DNA of 64,000 nucleotides from SbD1 sp963822045 (GTDB lineage: Bacteria; Desulfobacterota; Syntrophobacteria; Syntrophobacterales; Syntrophobacteraceae), in contig CAWGGE010000001.1 of the NCBI GenBank assembly GCA_963822045.1, positions 124,001 through 188,000 of the forward strand, written 5' to 3'. Under the pieces are notes generated by a model that saw only the letters and a list, made by a program, of their open reading frames with translations, was not told where the DNA came from and ran no database searches. The position numbers and the translations under genes were made by a program. This document shows positions 51,170-60,310 of the stretch, piece after piece. The first letter of the stretch is position 1, and each line of letters begins with the position of its first letter.

Positions 51170-53097
51170 CGCGGTAGGAATGCCGGTTACCCGGCACCCC
51201 CCGCACAGATCCGTACGTGAGGAATTACCTCATACGGCTCCTACTTCGAGTGTATGGCGTGAAAGCGATCATTGGGATACATGTGCAAAATCCGACATCT
51301 TGGAAGCCATCTGTCCACATGCCGACGGAATCTGTCCCAGGCGAGCCGATGTTTTTGACTTCTGCGCCGAAGCGCCTGAAGCCAGATACGAGCAACCTGG
51401 GTGCGGAAAGCTCTGATGCTGGCAAGGTTACCGGGTACCGCGTAGTAATTCATGAAGCCCTGCACAACCGACCTGAGCCACTCGCCCAGTATAGCGATGG
51501 GATCGTGAAGTCTACGGCGAAGAATCTGCTTCACCTCTTTCAGCTTATTCCGCAGCCTTTTGGCTATGGTCTTGCGCTTGATGGTGAATCGCTCTCCGTT
51601 CCGGGTCGTTGCGCAGATGTGGGTGAAACCCAGGAAATCAAAAGTATCGGGCTTACCCAGGCCCTGCTCCCTCCGTCGTTCCGCAGCAAATCTGCCAAAC
51701 TCAATGAGCCGTGTCTTGTCGGGATGCAGCGCGAGACAATACTTGCGCATTCGCTCCCCAACATCCCGCAGAAACCGCGCGGCTTCCTCCCGGTACTGGA
51801 ATCCCAAGACAAAATCGTCGGCGTAACGCACGATGATCATGTCTCCCCTGATTTTGCATTTGCGCCACTGGTTCGCCCACAGATCCAGCACGTAGTGCAG
51901 GTAGATGTTGGCGAGCAGTGGCGAAATGACCGCACCCTGGGGGGTACCGACTTCTGTTTTGGACCAGACGCCCTCTTCCGAGACCCCTGCCCGAAGCCAT
52001 TTCTTAATCAGGCGAAGAATCCTCGGATCGGCGATCCGGTGCTCGATAAACTTCATGAGCCATCCGTGGTCGATGGTGTCAAAGAACCCCCGAATGTCTG
52101 CTTCAAGCACCCAGTTGACCTTTTTCTCCGTGATTCCGACAAAAAGAGCATCCAGCGCATGGTGCTGGCTGCGCCCTGGCCGGTATCCATAGGAGAAGCC
52201 CAGGAAATCTTCCTCGTAGATGGCATTGAGGACCATCACCACCGCTTGCTGGGCAATCTTATCTTCCAGGGCTGCTATTCCCAGAGGACGAAGTTTTCCG
52301 TCTCCTTTAGGAATATAGGCGCGCTTGGAAGGCTGTGCGCGGTAGGTACCCCGGTGGATGCGCTCATGCAGATCGACCAGGCGATCTCCCAGACCATCTT
52401 CGTACTCTCGCCATGTCATCCCGTCTACTCCCGGAACTGCTTGACGCTTGAGGGCATAAAAGCTCTCATGCAGGAGGTTGACCGTGACATGGTGCAGTAG
52501 GGCGTTAAGTTGCACATGCTCTTGTTTGCGCGCTGCTTCACGCACACCCTGCAATCCGATCGACACTTCCGCCCGACTCTGCGTTCGGGCCGTGGCCGTT
52601 TGCAGGGAGTTCCTCTCGGTCGGTTGCCTTCCCTCCGCCATCTCCGCAGGCGGGCCGCCGCTCTTGTTCGATGGCTTCTCAGGTACTATGCAATCGTCTG
52701 ACTTCCCGCAGGCGTACACGCCGGACGTACGGCAATCAGCCTTTTCCGGCCGACCCGCCCTACCATCCTGGACGGGTACCTTCGGGATCTCCCGGTTTCC
52801 GTGCAAAGAGTTTCCACACATGCTCAGGGTCTTAGACTGCGCCGGGTCCGCCCATGACTCGCGGCTAGCGCCATGCGCGATATTGCCTTCCGCACTAGTG
52901 AACGCCGTCGGCACTCCGAAAGAGTTGATTTCGCAGCTCAATGGCTGGCCTGTGTGTACCCCTGTCAACGCTTCACCTATGTCCTCACGGACATCGGCGC
53001 ATGACTCGGGGCCGGTGTGGCTCGCTGGGCCTTCACCGTATGGCTCTTTCATCCACTACTCCTTGCCGGCTTTGACCGGCGCTTTCTCACTAATCAC
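51170..53097 (-). mobile_element. group II intron
   Basis: A self-splicing, retrotransposing RNA with its reverse transcriptase inside. On the minus strand the 3' end holds domain V (GAGCCGTATGAGG, loop TAATT, CCTCACGTACGG) at ~51195-51238, followed by a domain VI hairpin (GGTGCCGGGT/ACCGGCAT) ending near 51170. The 5' end is likely GTGATTAGTGAGAAAGC at 53097, followed by GCCGGTCAAAGCCGGC, a pattern I know from introns in related bacteria. The frame before the RT start (53052-52642) translates but is structural RNA. The 5' end lies 7 bp after the stop codon of the oxidoreductase fusion gene. Exact ends are approximate. Confidence 0.88.
51241..52641 (-). CDS. group II intron reverse transcriptase/maturase
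   Basis: A protein of ~466 residues. Reverse transcriptase blocks are visible: LKRQAVPGVDGMTWREYEDGL, R-A-Y-I-P-K-G-D-G-K-L-R-P-L-G-I, FGYRPGRSQHHALDAL-like (FSYGYRPGRSQHHA), W-V-L-E-A-D-I-R-G-F-F-D-T-I-D-H, GTPQGAVISPLLANIYLHYVLD, and the active site VRYADDFVLGF, then F-L-G-F-T-H. The maturase (X) region follows, including I-L-G-E-W-L-R-S-V-V-Q-G-F-M-N-Y-Y-A. The C-terminus ends R-C-R-I-L-H-M-Y-P-N-D-R without an H-N-H endonuclease. The start is set at the ATG at 52641 because the sequence upstream belongs to the intron RNA. Confidence 0.92.
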   Translation of the reverse strand: MAEGRQPTERNSLQTATARTQSRAEVSIGLQGVREAARKQEHVQLNALLHHVTVNLLHESFYALKRQAVPGVDGMTWREYEDGLGDRLVDLHERIHRGTYRAQPSKRAYIPKGDGKLRPLGIAALEDKIAQQAVVMVLNAIYEEDFLGFSYGYRPGRSQHHALDALFVGITEKKVNWVLEADIRGFFDTIDHGWLMKFIEHRIADPRILRLIKKWLRAGVSEEGVWSKTEVGTPQGAVISPLLANIYLHYVLDLWANQWRKCKIRGDMIIVRYADDFVLGFQYREEAARFLRDVGERMRKYCLALHPDKTRLIEFGRFAAERRREQGLGKPDTFDFLGFTHICATTRNGERFTIKRKTIAKRLRNKLKEVKQILRRRLHDPIAILGEWLRSVVQGFMNYYAVPGNLASIRAFRTQVARIWLQALRRRSQKHRLAWDRFRRHVDRWLPRCRILHMYPNDRFHAIHSK

Positions 53098-53104
53098 CGG
53101 GTCA

Positions 53105-55315
53105 TCAACCTTGCGTAGATTTCCTTGACGTTTTCACCTTATCAATGATTTTTGGGATGAAGAACGAAAAGACAAAAAGACCGAGTGAGAAGAATACCTT
53201 CCAGTTGAGCAAGCCTATCCATTGGCCGCTTGCCCAGACGTCTCTAACCGTCCCTACAAAAAAAGTGAAAATGAAGGTGCCGACGATTATACCCAGCGCC
53301 GTCCCGAAAAGATAATCCCTGAAACGCACCCGTGTCAGTCCCATGCCGAAATTCAAGGGTGTAAACGGGAAGTAGACAAGGCGCAGGTAGAGTACTGTGG
53401 CAAAACCGTTTCTTTCGATAGCCTCATCGTATTTCCCGAGCCTGTCGCCGATGAGCGATGCGGCAAAGTCTCGCCCCAGGTACCTCCCGATAAAAAATGA
53501 CAGGATCGATCCGAACATTGCCCCCACCCAGACGTAGAGAAAGCCAAAATAGGGTCCGAAGATGGCCGCCCCCAAGGTGGTGAGAAGGGTCCCCGGCACA
53601 AACAGGCACACCCCTACCGCATACACAATCATGAATGCCAGTGGGGCCAACAATCCCGCATTCTCCAAAAAATGGCCTAATCTTTCTGCGGTAAGGAATT
53701 CTTTCACCGGTGTAAAGCGAACGATAACCACAGCCGTGATTACGAAGAGAACCAACACGCTCGCCTTTATCACTGCTCCCATTTGTTTCCACCGCCTTAC
53801 GGCAAGCAACAATCGCAGAATCGACTTTGCCAATGGAGTCAATCGAGTGCGGTTGTACTCATCGCCCACCTGCCGGATGGCCTCAGCCTGAGTCGGATAA
53901 GGATGGATCACGTTGGCGATGGTCTTAAGGCCAATTCCTCCCACCATTGCAAGACTGATTTCACTGATCATATCACCTGCATGACGGGCCACAATGGTGG
54001 CCCCGAGGATCTTGTCGGTGCCGCGTTTCACGTGCACTTTCACAAATCCTTCTTCCTCCCCGTCGGTAATGGCCCGATCCACATCCTTCATGCGTCTCAT
54101 GAAGGTATCCAAAGAAATGCCTTTGTCCTTGGCGTCTCTTTCATACATCCCGACATGAGCGATTTCCGGATCGGTGTAAGTACACCAGGGAATGTGGAGG
54201 GCGCTCAGTTTCTTCCGCCCCCTAAAGAGTGCATTCTGAATCACAATGCGAGCGGTGGCGTCGGCCATGTGAGTGAATTTATACTGAAGGCAGATGTCTC
54301 CCGCAGCGTAGATCCGAGGGTTTGTCGTTTGGAGATGATCATCCACTTTGACCCCGTCTTTAATGTCGTATGCGACCCCGGCAGCCTCAAGATTGAGTCC
54401 CTCGACATTAGGGGCCCGCCCAACGCCAAGGAGAATTTCATCCACAATCAAACTCTCTAATTTACCGTCTCGCTCGTGGGTAATCAGCTTTCCTTGCTGG
54501 GTGGCAGTGATTTTTGCAGGCCGGGTTTTGAGGATGACTTCAATCCCTTCCCTGAGAAAGGCCCTCTGGAGTATTTCTGCTGCGTCTTCATCTTCGCGAT
54601 TCAGGAGATGGTCAGGTCCCTGAAAAATGAAGACTTGCGATCCCAGCCGATGAAAGGCCTGGGCCAGTTCGGATCCAAGCGGGCCGCCTCCGATGACGGC
54701 AAGGCGTCCGGGCCGCTCCGTCAGGGAAAAAACCGTTTCATTGGTGAGGTATCCCGCCTCTCTAAGGCCTTCGATCGGTAGTTCAACCGCTCGTGCTCCC
54801 GTGGCGATTGCAGCCTTGATGAAGTGAAGAGCTTTGTCTCCCACGACTACTGAATCCGGTCCGGTGAATTGAGCCTCACCCAAAAACACGTCGACACCCA
54901 GCCCCTTAAAACGCTGGACCGAATCGTGGTGGCTGATTGCCGACCGCAGCCGTCTCATGCGCTCCATCACGGCTGAGAAATTCACTTCGACCGTATCGGC
55001 CGGGTAGACGCCAAATCCGGCCGCAGCACGGATATCTGCAGCGGCGCGCGAGGAACGAATGATGCATTTGGAAGGAACGCATCCTACGTTAAGGCAATCG
55101 CCGCCAAGGAGGTGTTTTTCAACGAGAGCAACCCTGGCCCCCAGCCCGGCTGCGCCTGCCGCCGTTACCAGACCTGCGGTGCCGGCTCCAATGACTACGA
55201 GATCATAGCGGCCGGAGGGTTTCGGGTTCTTCCATTCAACTGGATGCAGGTTGGCGACCAGGACGCTGTTGTATTGATCCATTGGCAGAACTTGTGGAAC
55301 GTCATCCGCTTTCAT
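53105..55315 (-). CDS. mercuric-reductase-like oxidoreductase fused to a TVP38/DedA membrane domain
   Basis: A 736-residue fusion. Residues ~35-500 are a class I pyridine nucleotide-disulfide oxidoreductase: VVIGAGTAGLVTAAGAAGLGA (FAD), GGDCLNVGCVPSK with the redox Cys pair, VIGGGPLGSELAQAF (NADH), A-G-D-I-C-L-Q, and H-P-Y-P-T-Q-A-E-A-I-R near the end. There is no N-terminal HMA domain. Residues ~520-730 hold five to six membrane helices of the TVP38/TMEM64 (SNARE-associated) family: FVPGTLLTTLGAAIFGP, RYLGRDFAASLIG, YLRLVYFPFTPLNFGMGLT. It would be a membrane-tethered flavin disulfide reductase of unknown electron acceptor. The group II intron sits just behind its stop codon. Confidence 0.93.
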   Translation of the reverse strand: MKADDVPQVLPMDQYNSVLVANLHPVEWKNPKPSGRYDLVVIGAGTAGLVTAAGAAGLGARVALVEKHLLGGDCLNVGCVPSKCIIRSSRAAADIRAAAGFGVYPADTVEVNFSAVMERMRRLRSAISHHDSVQRFKGLGVDVFLGEAQFTGPDSVVVGDKALHFIKAAIATGARAVELPIEGLREAGYLTNETVFSLTERPGRLAVIGGGPLGSELAQAFHRLGSQVFIFQGPDHLLNREDEDAAEILQRAFLREGIEVILKTRPAKITATQQGKLITHERDGKLESLIVDEILLGVGRAPNVEGLNLEAAGVAYDIKDGVKVDDHLQTTNPRIYAAGDICLQYKFTHMADATARIVIQNALFRGRKKLSALHIPWCTYTDPEIAHVGMYERDAKDKGISLDTFMRRMKDVDRAITDGEEEGFVKVHVKRGTDKILGATIVARHAGDMISEISLAMVGGIGLKTIANVIHPYPTQAEAIRQVGDEYNRTRLTPLAKSILRLLLAVRRWKQMGAVIKASVLVLFVITAVVIVRFTPVKEFLTAERLGHFLENAGLLAPLAFMIVYAVGVCLFVPGTLLTTLGAAIFGPYFGFLYVWVGAMFGSILSFFIGRYLGRDFAASLIGDRLGKYDEAIERNGFATVLYLRLVYFPFTPLNFGMGLTRVRFRDYLFGTALGIIVGTFIFTFFVGTVRDVWASGQWIGLLNWKVFFSLGLFVFSFFIPKIIDKVKTSRKSTQG

Positions 55316-55557
55316 CGAATACTCCCTGGGTTAATCGAGGGCTTTCCAGGCAGATATGAGATCGGATACCTAAATAAGAGACCTTGACCTGGCGCGAAAC
55401 CATTTGCGTAAAATAAGCATAGGGTCGATGATTACAAGTCAATCAGCGCCTGGCGAGCAATGCTTCTTTGGCCAGGCGACTTGGTCTGCCTCCCGGAAAG
55501 TTTATGATGTACACAAATTACTCTGACAATGCCGCCCTGTCCAAAATTTTGAGAGCG

Positions 55558-56199
55558 TCAACAGCTTTCCAGGTCAATTTCGGGGAAAGAATTCACAACG
55601 AAGTCCGCATGCAGGAGTTTTTCCCGGCCGTAAGTCGTCGTCAATGCGATGCACTTCATCCCGGCGCTTTTCGCGGCTTCCACTCCGAACGGAGAGTCCT
55701 CGATCACCACGCAGTTCCGGACTTCTGAATTGAGCTGACGTGCTGCGTAGAGGAATAGATCGGGGTCGGGTTTGGATCGATACCCGGCATCGGCAATAGT
55801 GAAGATTCGACCGTTAAAAAGCTTCGATAGCCCGAGACTGTCATCGACCACCTTGAGCAGATCCTCCGCCATAGCCGAGGCAATGCAGGTCTTGCAGGTC
55901 TTCGAAACCCGATCGAAGAACTCGCGAAAACCGTCGATGAAAGTCACTTTGCGCTCGAAGAGTCCCCGGACGATCTCTTTGCGCTCCCGAGCGAGTTCTT
56001 CGGGATCTCCCGAAAAGCCGTATTCATGCACCATGGCCCGGACCCCATCGATCAGGGATTTCCCGGTGAGCAGGGGTTTGATTTTCTCACGATCGTACAC
56101 AAGGTTCCTTCTGCCCAGGAATTCCTCCTGCCCCCGGTCCCAGATCGTTTCAGTGTCTATCACGACGCCTTCGGCGTCAAAAATAATCGTATCAATCAT
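55558..56199 (-). CDS. HAD family hydrolase (beta-phosphoglucomutase-like) with DxE motif
   Basis: A 213-residue HAD enzyme. Motif I is IIFDAEGVVIDTE, so the general acid/base position normally Asp (DxD) is Glu here. Motif II is C-I-A-S-A-M, motif III Lys in S-K-P-D-P-D-L-F, and motif IV V-V-I-E-D-S-P-F-G-V-E-A-A-K-S-A-G. A helical cap (residues ~20-85) fits the phosphoglucomutase/phosphatase branch. It would hydrolyse or transfer a phosphate from a small metabolite. It follows the ADP-forming synthetase beta gene by 4 bp, so it is in that operon. Confidence 0.88.
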   Translation of the reverse strand: MIDTIIFDAEGVVIDTETIWDRGQEEFLGRRNLVYDREKIKPLLTGKSLIDGVRAMVHEYGFSGDPEELARERKEIVRGLFERKVTFIDGFREFFDRVSKTCKTCIASAMAEDLLKVVDDSLGLSKLFNGRIFTIADAGYRSKPDPDLFLYAARQLNSEVRNCVVIEDSPFGVEAAKSAGMKCIALTTTYGREKLLHADFVVNSFPEIDLESC

Positions 56200-56203
56200 G
56201 GCT

Positions 56204-56857
56204 CTAACCTATCCTGATTCTTGCGTCACAGACCTCGATATCCCTGGAAGAGATGAATACGGGGTTCAGGTCCATCTCTTGAATTTCCTCATGTTTTTCA
56301 ATGAGACTTGAAACCTGCAGGAGGAATTCCTCAATGCATGGGAGGTCAACGGTTCCACTCCTGGGATTCTTGAGCGTTTCATAGCTGTGTAATTCCTCGA
56401 TCATTTCCCTTGCATCCCTCTTCGTGACGGGGATCAGCCTGAAGGAAACATCCTTGATCGACTCCGCATATATTCCTCCAAATCCGAACATCAGGACAGG
56501 GCCAAACTGCTGATCCTTTCGCGCTCCGACGATCAGTTCAAAGCCTTTGCCCAGCTTCTGCACCATAACTCCATCAAGCTGTTTTCCAGGGCTATCGGAT
56601 TTAAAGATTGCGACGATTTCCCTGAAGGCCTGCCTTACCTCACCCTCACTTTTCAGGGAGACCCTTATACCTCCTGTCTCGGTCTTATGAACAACGTCGG
56701 GAGAGGAAACCTTGAGCGCCACTGGAAGGCCAATCCTGGAAGCCATACTTACAGCCTCATTCTCATCCCTCGCAAGTGAGCTCTCGAGAACTCTCAAGCC
56801 TTCCTTATCAAGAAAGGCAAGAGCGTCCACTCCAAGTAGCAGTCTTTCCATATTCAC
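56204..56857 (-). CDS. ADP-forming acyl-CoA synthetase, beta (ATP-grasp) subunit
   Basis: A 217-residue ATP-grasp protein: ASRIGLPVALKVSSPDVVHKTETGGIRVSL, VMVQKLGKGFELIVGARKDQQFGPVLMFGFGGIYAE, and D-L-N-P-V-F near the end. The beta subunit moves phosphate from the alpha-subunit His to ADP, conserving the thioester energy of acetyl- or acyl-CoA as ATP, typical of archaea and some anaerobic bacteria. The gene lies 6 bp after alpha and 4 bp before the HAD gene, one operon. Confidence 0.93.
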   Translation of the reverse strand: MNMERLLLGVDALAFLDKEGLRVLESSLARDENEAVSMASRIGLPVALKVSSPDVVHKTETGGIRVSLKSEGEVRQAFREIVAIFKSDSPGKQLDGVMVQKLGKGFELIVGARKDQQFGPVLMFGFGGIYAESIKDVSFRLIPVTKRDAREMIEELHSYETLKNPRSGTVDLPCIEEFLLQVSSLIEKHEEIQEMDLNPVFISSRDIEVCDARIRIG

Positions 56858-56863
56858 CTCTTT

Positions 56864-58252
56864 CTAGCTAAAAAGTAAATTCGCTCTCCAGAGATTCCCC
56901 AAGACCACTCCGCTCCTCTCGGGTGTAGGAACTATCGTAACCCCCTTTTTCCCGTCCATCTCCCGGATCTCATCATCCCATATGCCCGGCGGAGCCGTGA
57001 AGACAGCGACGACGGGTTTTTTGAAAGGATCGATGCCCTTCATATATTCTGCCATTGCTTTTGCCAGGTGGACATTTGCCGATGCAAACATTGCGATAAA
57101 GATAACCCCGTCTGTGCCTTCATCTTCGAGTACAGCTTTGAGAATATCGAGGATATTCTTCACATTATACCAGGTAGGGCCCATGTCGACCGGATTCGTG
57201 CGGATGGCGATCGGAGGAAGCAGGCGATTAATAGTCTCCTGTGTTTCTGCCGAGAAGCGAGCGAGCTTGAGTCCGGCCTTCTCGACGGCATCCGCTGCGA
57301 TCATTCCAGGACCTGCCTGGCCGGAAAGCACGGCAATATGAGGCCCCTTAATGGGCGGGCATGCATCCAGTGCCTTTGCCGTGTCAATCAATTCTTCGGC
57401 GGATGTAACCTCGAGGATACCCGCCTGGCGAAGAGCCCCTTTCCATATCTGATAGTCACCTGCCAGGGACCCCGTATGGAATCGGCTTGCGCTGTCGCCT
57501 TTTTCACTTTTGCCTGCCTTATATGCGATTAAATGCTTCCTGCCCCTGATCGATTTCGCCGCATCGAGCATGTTCCGGGGATCATCCAATCCCTCGATGT
57601 ACATGGCTATTACCCTGGTGTCCTCATCCTCTTCAACGATATGCTTCAACAGTTCCGGGAACCCAATGTTGAGGCGGTTGCCGAGGCTCATCAATTTGGA
57701 CACGCCCATCCTTTGCTCCATGGCCAGGAAGCCGCACAGGTGGCAAATGCCTCCACTCTGGCTTATCAGCGCTACGCCTCCTTTTTCCAGCATGGAAAAT
57801 TCCGGTGTAAAAGAGGCGTTCACTCCGAAAGTCCGATTGACAAAGCCGAAGGTATTGGGGCCGATGATCGGCAGTTCGTACTGCCGGGCAATCCTTCCTA
57901 TCTCCTTTTCAAGGACTTCCCCCGACGCGTCCTCGATCTCTCGAAATCCTGCAGTGATCAAGACCACGCCCTTGACCATTTTCCTTCCACAGTCATGAAG
58001 GATTTCAGGAACGAACGGAGCCGGCACTGCGACCACGGCAAGATCAACCGTCTCACGGATATCGCTCAAAGCCGGATAAGACCTTATACCCCAGATCTCC
58101 TGACCCATGCGGCTCACCGGAAATATTCGTCCTTTGTAATCGCCCTGAACAAGGCTTTTCAATATATGATAGCCAAGTTTATCGAAACTGTTCGATGCCC
58201 CAACGACTGCTACGGATTCAGGACAGAAAAGCTTCTTCAGTTTTGCAATCAT
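56864..58252 (-). CDS. ADP-forming acyl-CoA synthetase, alpha subunit
   Basis: A ~462-residue CoA-binding/succinyl-CoA-synthetase-like protein. Residues ~1-120 are the CoA-binding Rossmann domain (SVAVVGASNSFDKLGYHILKSL, G-F-R-E, P-I-I-G-P-N-T-F-G). The ligase-CoA domain has ISQSGGICHL and a further domain with HTGSLAGDYQIWKGALRQAGI, in which the His may be the phosphorylated residue. It works with the beta subunit to make ATP from acyl-CoA, ADP and phosphate. Start is taken at the ATG at 58252, behind AGGAGG about 11 bp upstream; the in-frame start at 58285 is upstream of that site. Its acyl specificity is not evident. Confidence 0.93.
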   Translation of the reverse strand: MIAKLKKLFCPESVAVVGASNSFDKLGYHILKSLVQGDYKGRIFPVSRMGQEIWGIRSYPALSDIRETVDLAVVAVPAPFVPEILHDCGRKMVKGVVLITAGFREIEDASGEVLEKEIGRIARQYELPIIGPNTFGFVNRTFGVNASFTPEFSMLEKGGVALISQSGGICHLCGFLAMEQRMGVSKLMSLGNRLNIGFPELLKHIVEEDEDTRVIAMYIEGLDDPRNMLDAAKSIRGRKHLIAYKAGKSEKGDSASRFHTGSLAGDYQIWKGALRQAGILEVTSAEELIDTAKALDACPPIKGPHIAVLSGQAGPGMIAADAVEKAGLKLARFSAETQETINRLLPPIAIRTNPVDMGPTWYNVKNILDILKAVLEDEGTDGVIFIAMFASANVHLAKAMAEYMKGIDPFKKPVVAVFTAPPGIWDDEIREMDGKKGVTIVPTPERSGVVLGNLWRANLLFS

Positions 58253-58893
58253 AATACTTGCTTCCTCCTGACTCTTTCGATGCATGACCCATGGGGAAAT
58301 CCCTCTTGGTATATGGTGGAGATTCCCCGGGACAAATCAAGTGAAAAAGTCTTTCCGAAGCTTCTTTATTTCCGATTGACTTTGGCGCGATTTGCCTTTA
58401 CCCTGCATTCAGCTTTTTTTGTTGACCGGTAGAACTAATCTGCATTGCAATGGCGTAGGTCGATCAATCCCTTGTGGCACCACTTATTGATGGAAGCGGC
58501 AAAATGGCGACAGGCGCACCTCCAAACCACTAGCGGAAGCTTTCGTAAAAAATCGGCGTTCGGGTACATCGAGAACACCCCAGCATTTCGCGTGCGCTCC
58601 CGGGAATTGAACAACCAGCATTCGGATCGCCCCGCTGCAACCTTCCGCAAAGAGGCATGCCGCCAGGGTATCAACCCGACCTTTAACACCCCTTTTGGTC
58701 ATACCCGGTCGAGAGGTAGAGCCTCCAAGCGATGCCTTACCTCTCGCTTCCGGCTATTATGCGGCGGGTTTGCATCGCGAAGAGGTATAAGCCCTCGTCG
58801 CGCTGCGAACTAATCATTTTCCTCAGCTTGCCCTTGTTTACCCGGTTGCGGCGTATAAAGGGATACGGGCTGACAAGGAGAAGGGGGGTTGCG
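58253..58893. other. 641-bp intergenic between divergent genes
   Basis: No supported gene; frames at 58445-58813 lack family patterns. It should hold the promoters of the acyl-CoA synthetase operon and of the hydrolase-like gene at 58894. Confidence 0.4.
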
Positions 58894-60060
58894 ATGAGCA
58901 TGAGCATCCTGGAAAAGTACAACCCTATGATGTTTCTCATCAATGGACGGAACCAACTGGTCGACGCATTTTTTTATGACATCTCATCACTCACAGCCAA
59001 GGAGTGGGTGTCCCTGACGTCGACGGTAGACCGGAAAGGTGAGATCATCGTCGTTTCTCCCGGGAAACACAAACAACCAATTCGGCACTATACACATCCT
59101 CTCGAATTTATTCTCAAAGAAAGGGAACACGTCCAAGCGATCGCAGTAGCGGGGGTCGGCAGTTCCGACCTTGGCACAGCCGCCCTTGCCCGCAATGTTG
59201 CTGACGTTTACGACATGACTGTCGCGGGGATTGTATCCGGTTACGGTTTATCGGACGTCATGATGGAGGCGATCGGTGGATGGTGTTTTTATGACAAGAT
59301 TGATCAACTCCGGTATGAACTGGAACATTCCCTTGCTGATCTGAATGCGCTCACCTCCCAGGCATTCGCTCACAGTGAGGACACCGAGGTCTTTAAGGGC
59401 TTCGATTTTCCTTTTGACGACTTCGTACCTACTTCCTTGGACGTAACCGCTCTAACAGAGATCCTGCTCCTTCGTTATGTGAACCCGACCCGGCCGAAGA
59501 TGAATATCAGACTGCTCGTGGGGCATAGCAAGGGTAACTTATTGATCAGCTCCGCATTGAACCACATTAATAACCAACTTAAGAACATGATGGGGGATCA
59601 GAAATACCATGAGATAGATCTGTCAATGAAGAACATGGCTGTGGTTACTTTCGGCGCTGTAGTGAATTTGCCATCCAAGTTGATCAAACAGGAAAACCAG
59701 TATCAGTTTATCGGAAATCTAGATCTCCTGGGACGCATTAACTCCCGGTCCCTCGGTGGAGACATGCCGCCAGGAGTCACGCATATTGACGGTGCGGGAC
59801 ATCACCTGAATTCCAAGATCCCCGGTTATTTGGATGTGAAAGCTGTTCTTCGGAAATATCTCCCCGACTCAAAGCTTCCACCGCCTCCTCCCGAAGACCA
59901 CCCCGGAGAGGCGGCCAGGGATTTGCTGTTTAGAGGCCATGATCTTTCAGGTTTCACATCTGCCCGATCCCTAACCGCACAGCCACCGGCCAACAAACGC
60001 GATCTTAGCAAACCCAATGCAAACAAGCCTGAGGATGGTGGGGAAACCAAGAGTAAATGA
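58894..60060 (+). CDS. alpha/beta-hydrolase-like protein with proline-rich tail
   Basis: A 388-residue protein. LLVGHSKGNLLISSAL matches a lipase-type nucleophile elbow (G-H-S-K-G), and VTHIDGAGHHLN could carry the active-site His. An Asp candidate lies nearby, but I could not fix it. There is no signal peptide. A C-terminal tail from ~320 (KLPPPPPEDHPGE, then SARSLTAQPPANKRDLSKPN) is polar and Pro-rich. Earlier strands (IAVAGVGSSDLGTAALARNV) look Rossmann-like. The start at 58894 has AAGGGGGG; longer upstream frames lack a site. Family not recognised; an esterase or a polymer-depolymerase-like protein are options. Confidence 0.65.
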   Translation: MSMSILEKYNPMMFLINGRNQLVDAFFYDISSLTAKEWVSLTSTVDRKGEIIVVSPGKHKQPIRHYTHPLEFILKEREHVQAIAVAGVGSSDLGTAALARNVADVYDMTVAGIVSGYGLSDVMMEAIGGWCFYDKIDQLRYELEHSLADLNALTSQAFAHSEDTEVFKGFDFPFDDFVPTSLDVTALTEILLLRYVNPTRPKMNIRLLVGHSKGNLLISSALNHINNQLKNMMGDQKYHEIDLSMKNMAVVTFGAVVNLPSKLIKQENQYQFIGNLDLLGRINSRSLGGDMPPGVTHIDGAGHHLNSKIPGYLDVKAVLRKYLPDSKLPPPPPEDHPGEAARDLLFRGHDLSGFTSARSLTAQPPANKRDLSKPNANKPEDGGETKSK

Positions 60061-60112
60061 GATCACGTGCCGGGGTTCACAAACTCCGGGCACAATCCGA
60101 ATGAGTCGCAGG

Positions 60113-60145
60113 AGACCCGGGTAACTTGTCTTGTTGCCCGGGTCT
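60113..60145 (+). terminator. terminator of the hydrolase-like gene
   Basis: AGACCCGGG pairs with CCCGGGTCT across a ~15-nt loop ~55 bp after the stop codon at 60060. The U-tract is weak. Confidence 0.6.
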
Positions 60146-60310
60146 AAAGGACAAGAGAAAATCTTCCAGTTGCCGTCATTCTCTCGCGGCGCTGCACGCT
60201 CGGATACGAGTTCAGGGCATCTTGATTTCGGACCATTTTCTTTCTTCAGGAAGATAACGCAGATAAAATAAAGAGTTATAAGAAAAATTTTCGGTACGAT
60301 TTAAAGAACT

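Noticed and set aside
51217..52500. 427-codon plus-strand frame
   Set aside because: It is antisense to the intron reverse transcriptase.
52642..53052. N-terminal 137 codons of the long RT frame
   Set aside because: The DNA matches structural parts of the group II intron RNA as I remember them, so it is not treated as protein.
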